DNA of 52,490 nt from a virus: the IMG/VR virus record IMGVR_UViG_3300036785_000427, positions 1 to 52,490 of that record, one strand, 5' to 3'. Made by a program: the position numbers and the translations under genes. Position 1 is the first letter of the stretch. Each line of letters begins with the position of its first letter. Shown piece by piece: positions 1 to 6,760 of this stretch. The notes under the pieces were generated by a model. That model searched no databases and was not told the origin of the DNA. It was given only the letters and a program-made list of their open reading frames with translations.

Positions 1-1
1 G

Positions 2-100
2 GCAATGGTAGCTCTCAAGCGGATCGCCCTTAGAAACAGCACTCCCAACGCTGGGAAGTGGGCAGCACAGATGGCAATGGAGCTAGAAAAATGCATGTAA
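2..100 (+). CDS. 3' end of an upstream gene (partial, unknown)
   Basis: The second reading frame is open from the window edge to a TAA at 98-100 and would encode the last 32 residues of a protein starting outside the window. The peptide contains runs such as VALKRIALRN and AAQMAMELEKC, an ordinary helical composition. Its stop overlaps the start of the next gene (ATG at 91) by ten bases, which matches the overlapping style of the following genes. Nothing in the fragment identifies a function. The first frame stops at 31-33, so this is the better candidate for the upstream gene. It could still be chance, because only 99 bases are visible. Confidence 0.45.
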   Translation, partial: AMVALKRIALRNSTPNAGKWAAQMAMELEKCM

Positions 101-786
101 TCATTCTAGCTGCCGGTAAAAGTAAACGGTTTCAGGAAGAAGGATATACGATTCCTAAGCCATGTTTAAATATAGAATGGCGTGGGAGAATAGCATGGAT
201 GGTATATCATGTATTTTTTACAATTCCAGTCGAGTTTAGTTCAATAACAATCGCAATTCCACCAGGAACTACAAATGATCCAAAAGATATACATTTTAGT
301 GTTTCAGATACCAAAGGTCCAGCAGAAACCGCTATGCAAGTCATTAATAAGGTAGAACCAGATTCTTGTTTAATATTAGATAGTGATATATTAAATTTCA
401 CAAATGATCTGCGTGTGCTCACTAATACTACTGACATTGGAGTATTAGTGAACTCCAGTGCTAATCCAGCTTTTTCTTATGTAGATAGCTTAAACAATTT
501 CACTAGTATCCGAGAAAAGCAGCGTATTTCACCTTATGCTGTTCGTGGAGCATATTTTGTTTCAAAAAAGGCAATGAAAAAATTCCGATTTGCTTTAGAA
601 AATGTAGTGAAAAGCCAGCGAGAGCCATTTATCAGTCATGCTATTGATTTGATGGATTGTACCAAGTACGCATTGGAAACTACATATGATCCTATAGACT
701 GGGGTACCCCGCGTGATATAAAACTAAGTGGAGCAAAAATCGTAACCGAAAAGGGGGAAGAAAATGTACGTGATCCACGCAGCTAA
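91..786 (+). CDS. Nucleotidyltransferase, GT-A fold (sugar-nucleotide type)
   Basis: Predicted cytoplasmic enzyme that would join a nucleoside monophosphate to a phosphorylated sugar or similar acceptor. The N-terminus has the nucleotide-binding signature LAAGKSKRF (residues 6-14) followed by PKP (22-24). KGPAETA lies near residue 75, a metal-binding-like ILDSD ends at residue 99, and DWGTP (203-207) matches the substrate-loop motif of NTP_transferase proteins. At 231 residues it is near the normal size. ATG 91 is preferred over GTG 58 because GGAG sits eight bases upstream and the fold begins there. It overlaps the thymidylate synthase-like gene by 23 bases. The acceptor is unknown; a role in DNA-base or surface modification is possible but unproven. 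Confidence 0.8.
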   Translation: MHVIILAAGKSKRFQEEGYTIPKPCLNIEWRGRIAWMVYHVFFTIPVEFSSITIAIPPGTTNDPKDIHFSVSDTKGPAETAMQVINKVEPDSCLILDSDILNFTNDLRVLTNTTDIGVLVNSSANPAFSYVDSLNNFTSIREKQRISPYAVRGAYFVSKKAMKKFRFALENVVKSQREPFISHAIDLMDCTKYALETTYDPIDWGTPRDIKLSGAKIVTEKGEENVRDPRS

Positions 787-1780
787 TGTTCGAGACGCCC
801 TTCCCAAAGCATTACGATATATTCTACATACGGGAGAAAAAGAAAAGACCAGAAATGGTGATGCTTGGGTCTGTCAAATACCAGTCACCATCCGTTATGA
901 ATTTCCTAAACAACATGTCTTAATAAATCATATAAGAGACGCCAATCCATTCTTCCATTTAATGGAAGCCATGTGGATGCTTGCCGGTAGGGACGATGGG
1001 GAATTTCTTGATTTTTATGTCAAGGACTTCAGCAAGTTATATGGAAATTATGGTAGAATCATGGACGCATATGGCTATAGATGGAAATATGGTCTGGGCC
1101 ATGGTAATCAACTGACTGAGATTATTCAACAATTGCGGAGAACTCCCAATACCCGGCAAGCTGTTCTCCAAATGTGGGGAGCTGGTAGAGAAGATCTTTT
1201 TACAGAAACAGCAAAGCCATGTAATCTCGTCGTTACATTCCGTATCCAGAATAATGGATTACAGATGACTGTATTTAATAGATCAAATGATTTAATTTGG
1301 GGATGTTGTGGTGCAAATGCAGTGCATTTTCCAATTATGCAGGAATATGTGGCAAGTATGCTTGGAATAGGAGTAGGAGTGTATTGGCAGATTTCAACTA
1401 ATCTGCATCTCTATATAGATCATCTAAGCATGCTGCAAAAGCGCATCCGACCAAGTGAAGATCTATATGTTGCTTTGAGAAACACATTTGACTATGAAGG
1501 AACACAATCTTTGATTGAATATCCTGAAACATTTGATGAAGAATTACAAGAAACTATGGCGTGGGTAGATAAGATACATGGTAATGGAGAGATCTATAGT
1601 GGAAATATTTCTAATTCGTTTCTTGGGCAAGTGGTTCTTCCGATGGCTCAAGCTCATTATCTATATAAGAAAAAGGAAATTGCGGGAGCTCTTGAAGTAA
1701 TGGAAAAAGTTATTGCAGAAGATTGGCGAAAAGCTGGAACAGAATGGATAAAAAGGAGATCGTATGATAAATCGCAATGA
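764..1780 (+). CDS. Thymidylate synthase-family enzyme (ThyA fold)
   Basis: Folate-dependent pyrimidine methylase family, 338 residues. It keeps the catalytic cysteine (KPCN, Cys153), the phosphate-binding arginine and aspartate (NRSND, Arg173 and Asp176), an asparagine in GCCGAN (Asn185) at the place that reads uracil in dUMP enzymes, and HLY (His215, Tyr217) near the sugar-binding site. The usual LGLPFN stretch is replaced by WGCCGAN, a divergent phage-type variant. Retention of Asn rather than Asp favours a uridine over a cytidine substrate. Whether it makes dTMP or a hydroxymethylated base cannot be told. ATG 764 follows a purine-rich GGGGGAAG site, and the gene lies in an overlapping operon with nucleotide-metabolism neighbours. 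Confidence 0.85.
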   Translation: MYVIHAANVRDALPKALRYILHTGEKEKTRNGDAWVCQIPVTIRYEFPKQHVLINHIRDANPFFHLMEAMWMLAGRDDGEFLDFYVKDFSKLYGNYGRIMDAYGYRWKYGLGHGNQLTEIIQQLRRTPNTRQAVLQMWGAGREDLFTETAKPCNLVVTFRIQNNGLQMTVFNRSNDLIWGCCGANAVHFPIMQEYVASMLGIGVGVYWQISTNLHLYIDHLSMLQKRIRPSEDLYVALRNTFDYEGTQSLIEYPETFDEELQETMAWVDKIHGNGEIYSGNISNSFLGQVVLPMAQAHYLYKKKEIAGALEVMEKVIAEDWRKAGTEWIKRRSYDKSQ

Positions 1781-2282
1781 CATACACAGTTCACGATATC
1801 TAGCCGGTTGTGTCAAGCGATACTCGACTTGGCCTATGTTGAAAGAACAAACGGTCGGTCATCATTGCTGGCGCGTCGCTTGTATATTTATAGAAGTGTT
1901 TGGACTTCCTCGTGCAGAAGTACTCTATTATTGTCTACATCACGATAGTGGTGAACTATATGCGGGAGACATTCCATTTGGTGTTAAGAAATCCGTACCA
2001 GGACTGAAAGAGTCAATGGACAAGGCAGAATCCATCGGCCTAAAGCATCTCGAGATTAAACTTCCAGAACTAGCAAATGAAGAACTAATAAAAGTCAAAA
2101 TATGCGATCTTTTAGAAATGCATGAAACAGGAGAACACGAGTTGAACATGGGGAACAAATATGCGTTCCCAATAATACAGGATGCACTGCGGACAGCACA
2201 GCAGTTAGCGAAGGAATCATACATGTCAGACCATGTCAACGATTGGCTCAGCAAAAGAGGGAGTTCTATATATGTCCGCTAA
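1764..2282 (+). CDS. HD-domain phosphohydrolase (YfbR-like 5'-deoxynucleotidase candidate)
   Basis: Metal-dependent phosphohydrolase of 172 residues. The HD signature is visible: His33/34 in VGHHCWR, HHD at 59-61, GDIPFGVK at 68-75 (close to the GDIPTPVK of YfbR-like enzymes) and a late Asp115 in KICDLLE. Such proteins remove the 5' phosphate from deoxynucleoside monophosphates. Next to a thymidylate synthase-like gene it could tune dNMP pools or remove unwanted nucleotides. ATG 1764 has a good AAAAGGAG site and overlaps the preceding gene by 17 bases, suggesting coupled translation. The exact substrate is an inference from the family. Confidence 0.8.
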   Translation: MINRNDIHSSRYLAGCVKRYSTWPMLKEQTVGHHCWRVACIFIEVFGLPRAEVLYYCLHHDSGELYAGDIPFGVKKSVPGLKESMDKAESIGLKHLEIKLPELANEELIKVKICDLLEMHETGEHELNMGNKYAFPIIQDALRTAQQLAKESYMSDHVNDWLSKRGSSIYVR

Positions 2283-2730
2283 TGAAAAACAGGTGGGAGG
2301 AAAACACTATAAATCCGGATATGAGCATTGGGATCTCGCTATAGCTATTCCACTTGGTTATTTGGAAGGAACTACGACCAAATACATTTCCAGATGGCGC
2401 AAGAAAGGTGGTATGCAAGACTTAGAGAAGGCTCTACATTACTTGGACAAGTTGATAGAGGTTACGTTCTATAATGTTAACCGTGTGCTTGGACGATTAG
2501 AAATTAAGGTAGAAGTAAATCGATTCGCGCACATAAACAATCTATCAATTTTAGAAGAAGAATATATTTTCATGCTCTGTACTTACGAAACACGAATTGA
2601 TCTTGAAACTGCTAGACTTACACTTCTGGATATGATAGAAGGGGAAGAACTTAGGAGAAATAGCTTGATAAGACCAGAACCAAATTATCCAGGAACCCCT
2701 GAAGATGGAGGTCATCACGCCCAAGAATAG
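2272..2730 (+). CDS. DUF3310 family protein
   Basis: A 152-residue protein whose first 65 residues match the phage DUF3310 pattern: KHYKSGYEHWD, then TKYISRWRKKGG and DLEKALHYLDK. The family is common in phage early regions and often labelled as a nucleotide kinase-like protein, but its activity is not well established. The C-terminal half is helical and not recognised. ATG 2272 is chosen because it follows AGAGGGAG and begins exactly at the conserved domain; an upstream start at 2233 would add 13 unconserved residues. It overlaps the HD gene by 11 bases and closes the nucleotide-metabolism cluster. Confidence 0.78.
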   Translation: MSANEKQVGGKHYKSGYEHWDLAIAIPLGYLEGTTTKYISRWRKKGGMQDLEKALHYLDKLIEVTFYNVNRVLGRLEIKVEVNRFAHINNLSILEEEYIFMLCTYETRIDLETARLTLLDMIEGEELRRNSLIRPEPNYPGTPEDGGHHAQE

Positions 2731-2817
2731 GGGGGTGGGTACAGCCCTAGCTGGCCATATGTTAAGCGGCTTACGCAGGGTCCTGAGTGGCAGGGAACGA
2801 TCATCTAGGGTGCACAA
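2731..2817 (+). ncRNA. Candidate structured intergenic element, copy 1
   Basis: The 87-base gap before the polymerase gene carries a G-run, a short GGG/CCC hairpin, the 17-base sequence GTTAAGCGGCTTACGCA (2761-2777) and then a small hairpin with a GTGG loop. CCCTAG at 2745-2750 can also pair with CTAGGG at 2805-2810, closing the whole element. The 17-mer and flanking layout recur at 9201-9262. The core contains the dyad TAAGC-G-GCTTA. It may be an RNA structure, a protein-binding site or a promoter element; the strand is assumed from the neighbouring genes. Confidence 0.45.
2761..2777 (+). repeat. 17-base intergenic repeat, copy 1
   Basis: GTTAAGCGGCTTACGCA, identical to 9228-9244. It lies 41 bases upstream of the DNA polymerase start codon. 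Downstream bases remain partly alike in the two copies (GGT, then GTGGCA at the same spacing). Confidence 0.85.
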
Positions 2818-4839
2818 ATGGTAGCGCGCAAACAGCCAGTTTTTGATCAATTCCTTCTGCCTTATCAGCACCTAGAAAGCAGTTGGAAACTGCCGGTTGA
2901 GCTGCCAGATCTCTCCCAAGAGACAGAAATCGCAATTGATACTGAAACTTTTGATCCTGGCTTAAAGGAAAATAAAGGACCTGGGTTTTTTAAATGTGAT
3001 AAGAATAATCCTCGTACAGGATATGTCTGCGGTATATCATGTGCATGGAGAGACAAGGCAATCTATATTCCACTATGGCATCACCATAAAGCTTATTTTG
3101 ATCGCAGTCTAGTACAACGATGGCTCAAGTCTTTAGCAGCACAAAATCACACCCGTTTTATATTCCATAACTTTCAGTATGACTGGGGATGGCTTCAAGC
3201 CATATTCGAAGTTCCACCACCAGCTTTGATAGATGATGTTCAGGCAATGTCATCTATGATAAATGAAAATCTTCCTTCATTTTCACTAGACAATCTTTGT
3301 AAGTGGAAAGGACTTCCTGGCAAAGATGAACGATTATTGAAAGAATATGCAGGTTCTTATAGAGTAAAAGAGAATGAAGTCAAATCGTTTATGTACGAAT
3401 ACCCGGCTGAATATGTTGGTCCTTACGCAGAACAAGATGCTATGAGTACACTGCAACTTGCTCATGTTATGCGTCCATTACTTACAGAAGAGAATTTGGA
3501 TGCTGCATATCAAACTGAACGAGACTTGATGCCAATAACTCTAAAAATGAAACAAAGAGGAATACGAGTAGATAAACGCAAAGCAGAAGGAGTGTCAGGC
3601 AGAATTAAAGAACAGCGTGATAACATGCTGTATGATCTTAGCAGTTCAACAGGAGAAAGAGTCACAATAAAAGATATAAGATCTAATCATTGGTTAAAAC
3701 ATCAATTTGATAAACGGGACTTAGTCTATCCTAAAACTTCACCAACTGAAAACTACTCGGAAGGTCAGGCAAGCTTTGAAAAAGGATTCATGGCAAATCA
3801 CCAACATTGGTTCCCCCGTACAGTGCATAAGATTAAAAGCTTAACAGATTTGGCTGACAGGTTCTTGGAAAAATTTATCTTAGATTATGCTCATAAGAGT
3901 AGAGTATTTCCTACAGTTAACCAATTTCGAAATGAAGGTGGAGGTGCACGTAGTCATAGATTCAGCTACAGTGATCCACCACTCCAACAAATGCCTAGCC
4001 GGGATGATGAAACCGCACCTCTTATTCGTTCATGCTTTTTACCAGAAGACGGTGAACTGTGGTGCAGCATCGATTATCAACAACAAGAATATAGGCTCAT
4101 TGTATTCGTAGCAGAGCTACTAAGAGCACGTGGAGCAAAACGTGCTGCTGATATGTATAGAAATGATCCTAAAACAGATTTCCATAACTATGTTATGAAC
4201 ATAACTAAGATACCGCGCAGACGCGCTAAGGACGTAAATTTTGCAAAGAGTTATGGAGCTGGAGTAGCGAAGTTTGCCTTAATGACTGGTATGAGTGAGG
4301 AAGAAGCTAAAAAGACTATAGATCAATATGATGAAGAATTGCCGTTTGTCCGTGAAGCATCTAGTCATTACGCTAGATATGCAGCTAAAAACGGGTACAT
4401 TAAACTGATAGATGGAGCACGAAACCACTTTAATCTTTGGGAACCAATGTATCGTGATTTTGCTAGAGAATGGGAATTTAAACATGCGAACAGAAACATA
4501 GACACACTGCCATGTTCTGAAGAAGAAGTAAACCGTCGTAAGGATGATCCTAAGCATCCTTGGTATGGGGAAAAGATGAAAAGAGCCTATACTCATAAAG
4601 CATTTAACAGAATGATCCAAGGGAGTGCAGCTCGACAGACAAAGAAAGCAATGGTAGAAATCTATAAAGCTGGATTCCAACCCATATTACAAGTCCATGA
4701 TGAACTATGCTTTAGCATTAAGAATAATGATGAAGCAAGAGCTTGTGCTAAGATAATGGAGGATTGTTGTCCTGTTATTACTCTGCCCATGTTAACAGAT
4801 ATTAAGATTGGACCAAATTGGGGTCAGTTGAAAAAATAA
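2818..4839 (+). CDS. Family A DNA polymerase with 3'-5' exonuclease
   Basis: Replicative phage DNA polymerase, 673 residues. The proofreading domain has Exo I (DTETF, Asp41 and Glu43), Exo II (HNFQYDWGWL, Asp122) and Exo III (YAEQDAMS, Tyr203 and Asp207). The polymerase domain has motif A (DYQQQEYRL, Asp419), motif B (RRRAKDVNFAKSYGAG, Arg468, Lys471, Phe475, Tyr479) and motif C (QVHDEL, His627 and Asp628). All catalytic residues are present, so the enzyme should be active. Motif B has Ala where many relatives have Gly after NF. No 5' nuclease domain is present, as in T7-type enzymes. ATG 2818 follows GGGTG and is the first start in frame with the exonuclease domain. The gene is preceded by the repeat-bearing gap. 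Confidence 0.97.
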   Translation: MVARKQPVFDQFLLPYQHLESSWKLPVELPDLSQETEIAIDTETFDPGLKENKGPGFFKCDKNNPRTGYVCGISCAWRDKAIYIPLWHHHKAYFDRSLVQRWLKSLAAQNHTRFIFHNFQYDWGWLQAIFEVPPPALIDDVQAMSSMINENLPSFSLDNLCKWKGLPGKDERLLKEYAGSYRVKENEVKSFMYEYPAEYVGPYAEQDAMSTLQLAHVMRPLLTEENLDAAYQTERDLMPITLKMKQRGIRVDKRKAEGVSGRIKEQRDNMLYDLSSSTGERVTIKDIRSNHWLKHQFDKRDLVYPKTSPTENYSEGQASFEKGFMANHQHWFPRTVHKIKSLTDLADRFLEKFILDYAHKSRVFPTVNQFRNEGGGARSHRFSYSDPPLQQMPSRDDETAPLIRSCFLPEDGELWCSIDYQQQEYRLIVFVAELLRARGAKRAADMYRNDPKTDFHNYVMNITKIPRRRAKDVNFAKSYGAGVAKFALMTGMSEEEAKKTIDQYDEELPFVREASSHYARYAAKNGYIKLIDGARNHFNLWEPMYRDFAREWEFKHANRNIDTLPCSEEEVNRRKDDPKHPWYGEKMKRAYTHKAFNRMIQGSAARQTKKAMVEIYKAGFQPILQVHDELCFSIKNNDEARACAKIMEDCCPVITLPMLTDIKIGPNWGQLKK

Positions 4840-4847
4840 TTTTCTTT

Positions 4848-4882
4848 CATGGGTTGCCTTCTTTCATTTGCCGTGTTATGTA
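4848..4882 (+). promoter_or_regulatory. Putative sigma70-like promoter P1
   Basis: TTGCCT (4854-4859), a 17-base spacer and TATGTA (4877-4882), with a TG just upstream of the -10-like box. The stretch CATGGGTTGCCTTCTT at 4848-4863 is matched at 15 of 16 positions by 6445-6460, which also precedes a GTGTTAT box. Together they look like a pair of related phage promoters. It lies between the polymerase stop and the basic-protein gene. Confidence 0.5.
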
Positions 4883-4910
4883 AAATATTCAACAGAAGGG
4901 AGAAAATTCT

Positions 4911-5306
4911 ATGTCTACACCAGTTGTTCCTACCCCTGTTCCCGCTGGTGCGAAACCAGCAGCAGTGAAAAAGGAGCCCGCAGCTCCCAAGACTCCAAAG
5001 CCCAAGAAGGAAGGGGCCGTTGCACGTCCTCGTCTTCCCAAGTATCCTGATGAACACGTTATCACCGTGTTCAAGGAGAATGCGAAGGCGCGTGGAGCAG
5101 CAGATCGTTTCAAGCGGTATCACACCGGCATGACGGTTAAGCAGTATGTCGAAAAGATTACTGCAGATTTCCAGCGCACAGAAGGCCAGACTTTTGCTGA
5201 TATGCGTTGGGATGAAGACCACAAGTTCATCCACATTGGTCCCACGGTGGTTCCTGTCCCGGTGGCTTCACCCGCTCCTGCAACTCCGGCTCAGGCTTCT
5301 GCCTAA
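4911..5306 (+). CDS. Small basic Ala/Pro/Lys-rich protein, unknown
   Basis: A 131-residue protein with a Pro/Ala/Lys-rich N-terminus (residues 1-40), a compact middle region beginning KYPDEHVITVF (about 44-108), and a Pro/Ala-rich tail. The basic low-complexity arm suggests contact with nucleic acid, but no known fold is recognised. Codon choice is much more GC-rich than in the genes on either side, with many GTT, CCC, AAG and CGT codons. ATG 4911 follows GAAGGGAG at good spacing. The gene stands alone between a promoter-like sequence and a strong intrinsic terminator, which points to separate and probably high expression. Possible roles are DNA coating or host takeover; neither is shown. Confidence 0.75.
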   Translation: MSTPVVPTPVPAGAKPAAVKKEPAAPKTPKPKKEGAVARPRLPKYPDEHVITVFKENAKARGAADRFKRYHTGMTVKQYVEKITADFQRTEGQTFADMRWDEDHKFIHIGPTVVPVPVASPAPATPAQASA

Positions 5307-5323
5307 GATACCAGGACTACTTT

Positions 5324-5353
5324 AGACCCCGCTTCGGCGGGGTCTCCTTTTAT
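5324..5353 (+). terminator. Rho-independent terminator with UUCG tetraloop
   Basis: Perfect 9-base stem AGACCCCGC (5324-5332) and GCGGGGTCT (5337-5345) around a TTCG loop, followed by CCTTTTAT. It ends the transcription unit of the small basic protein on the + strand. The next gene starts only four bases after the T-rich tract. Confidence 0.93.
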
Positions 5354-5356
5354 CTT

Positions 5357-6043
5357 ATGAATCTAATAGTTTTAGATACTGAAACATCTGATTTAGATCC
5401 AGACAAAGGAGCTAGTCTATTAGAACTGGCTTGGATCAAATTAGAACACAATGGTCAGTTATGGGAACAGATTTCTACGGCCGAAAATTATATCATATAT
5501 GATGGTCCTATTTCTCCACATGCTCAAGCTCTTCACCATATCCGTTCTGACATGCTTACTAAGGAAAAGGGAGCTATTTTTAGACACGAAGCAATTACAA
5601 ATCTAATCAATCACATAAGATCAGATACATTCATAGTTGCGCATAATTCCGCATTTGATTCAAAATTTATTCCAGAAATTACTGCACCATGGATCTGTAC
5701 TTTTAGAGCCGCAAAACACATCTGGCCCCATGCCCCCGGCTACTCTAATCAAGTTCTACGTTATTGGCTAAAAATTGATCCATGTGTGCAGGATAGATAC
5801 CCACATCAAGCTCTATACGATGTCACTACAACTGTCAGTATTCTGCTAAAAATGCTAGAGCAATATTCTCCAGAGCAATTATTGCACTTTTCTAGAACAC
5901 CGGTCCGATTAAAGAATATTGGATTTGGAAAACACCGGGGATCATCATTCGACCAGATTCCTCGTGACTATTTATTATGGTTACGATCACAAACTGGTTT
6001 GGATGAAGATCTTAGGCACACACTAGATTCTATCTTAAAATGA
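5357..6043 (+). CDS. DEDDh 3'-5' exonuclease with ExoX-like C-terminal motif
   Basis: DnaQ-fold exonuclease of 228 residues. Catalytic residues are visible: Asp7 and Glu9 in LDTETS, Asp101 in AHNSAFD, and His150 with Asp155 in HQALYD, giving the DEDDh type. A C-terminal segment (189-212) with GFGKHRG, IPRDYL and LWL matches the DUF3820/ExoX-like tail of many RNase T/ExoX relatives. The enzyme would trim single-stranded 3' ends during replication, recombination or host DNA breakdown. Start ATG 5357 has little Shine-Dalgarno sequence because it abuts the terminator. Its stop overlaps the next start as ATGA (6040-6043), so the two nuclease genes are coupled. Confidence 0.88.
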   Translation: MNLIVLDTETSDLDPDKGASLLELAWIKLEHNGQLWEQISTAENYIIYDGPISPHAQALHHIRSDMLTKEKGAIFRHEAITNLINHIRSDTFIVAHNSAFDSKFIPEITAPWICTFRAAKHIWPHAPGYSNQVLRYWLKIDPCVQDRYPHQALYDVTTTVSILLKMLEQYSPEQLLHFSRTPVRLKNIGFGKHRGSSFDQIPRDYLLWLRSQTGLDEDLRHTLDSILK

Positions 6044-6462
6044 AAGACGGTGGTTTAAGATCTATATTTCGAATTAAACTTGCAGGATACCAGTGGACAT
6101 CTGTAGAAACCGCTGGCACAATTAGCGGAGTCCCAGATTCAGAATTCTGCACTCCTCATGGAATTCAAGGTTGGGTTGAATTCAAGCAGACTAAAGTATT
6201 CTATGTAGAGATTAACCCGTTCCAGGTTGCATGGCTCATGCGCCGTTGCCGGATGGGTGGAAATGCTTGGATTGCTGTGCGACGCACGCCAACAGCTAAG
6301 AAATACGATGGAGCTGATGAACTGTGGTTGATGCGTGGTGATCAGGCTCAAGCTTTATTTGATAGTGGATTAAGAAATACCTCTGCATGGTGTTGGGATG
6401 GAGGGGAAAGCAACTGGAATTTTCAAGAGATTCATAATATATTGCATGGGTTGGCTTCTTAA
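6040..6462 (+). CDS. PD-(D/E)XK nuclease, VRR-NUC/resolvase-like
   Basis: A 140-residue protein with the nuclease pattern GVPDSE (Asp33), WVEFK (Glu47 and Lys49) and NPFQVAW (Gln62), followed by GGNAWIAV. This order matches VRR-NUC-like and phage endonuclease proteins that cut branched DNA or nick duplexes. The gene begins at the ATGA overlap with the DEDDh exonuclease, so the two are likely made together in DNA processing. The last 50 residues are tryptophan-rich and not recognised. The substrate cannot be read from the sequence. Confidence 0.75.
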   Translation: MKDGGLRSIFRIKLAGYQWTSVETAGTISGVPDSEFCTPHGIQGWVEFKQTKVFYVEINPFQVAWLMRRCRMGGNAWIAVRRTPTAKKYDGADELWLMRGDQAQALFDSGLRNTSAWCWDGGESNWNFQEIHNILHGLAS

Positions 6463-6480
6463 GCTAGACTGTGTTATATT
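6445..6480 (+). promoter_or_regulatory. Putative sigma70-like promoter P2
   Basis: TTGGCT (6451-6456), a 17-base spacer and TTATAT (6474-6479), preceding a gene with an AAAGGAGG ribosome site. The -35 region overlaps the end of the nuclease gene and shares CATGGGTTG and CTTCTT with P1 at 4848. Both promoters have GTGTTAT at the -10 region. Confidence 0.45.
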
Positions 6481-6502
6481 TTACAGGTAAAAGGAGGATA
6501 AA

Positions 6503-6760
6503 ATGAATCCTAATGATCTAATGGAATTATTGTTCATTGCTGCCAATGCAAGAACAGAAGAAGAAAAAGCTCGCGTTGCATGGCGTACAAATGATTATAT
6601 ATGGACAAATACACCACACACATTTTCTATAGGATTTTGCAGAACCTTCAATAATCTTTGCCAGGATCAAAAATGGCCTTGGATTAACGATCTCTGGTCT
6701 AAAGAAGAAATAAAATTAATGAAAGAAGAAATGAAAAAGACATATGGATCCGCACTATAA
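6503..6760 (+). CDS. Small protein of unknown function
   Basis: An 85-residue protein, acidic in parts and tryptophan-rich, with no recognised domain. The N-terminal 25 residues look helical (LMELLFIAANAR), and the C-terminus is a charged helix (KEEIKLMKEEMKK). It has a strong AGGAGG site seven bases before ATG 6503 and lies directly downstream of the P2 promoter-like sequence. It overlaps the SNF2-type helicase by 17 bases, so it may be a helper or regulator of the helicase, which is only an inference from position. Confidence 0.7.
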   Translation: MNPNDLMELLFIAANARTEEEKARVAWRTNDYIWTNTPHTFSIGFCRTFNNLCQDQKWPWINDLWSKEEIKLMKEEMKKTYGSAL

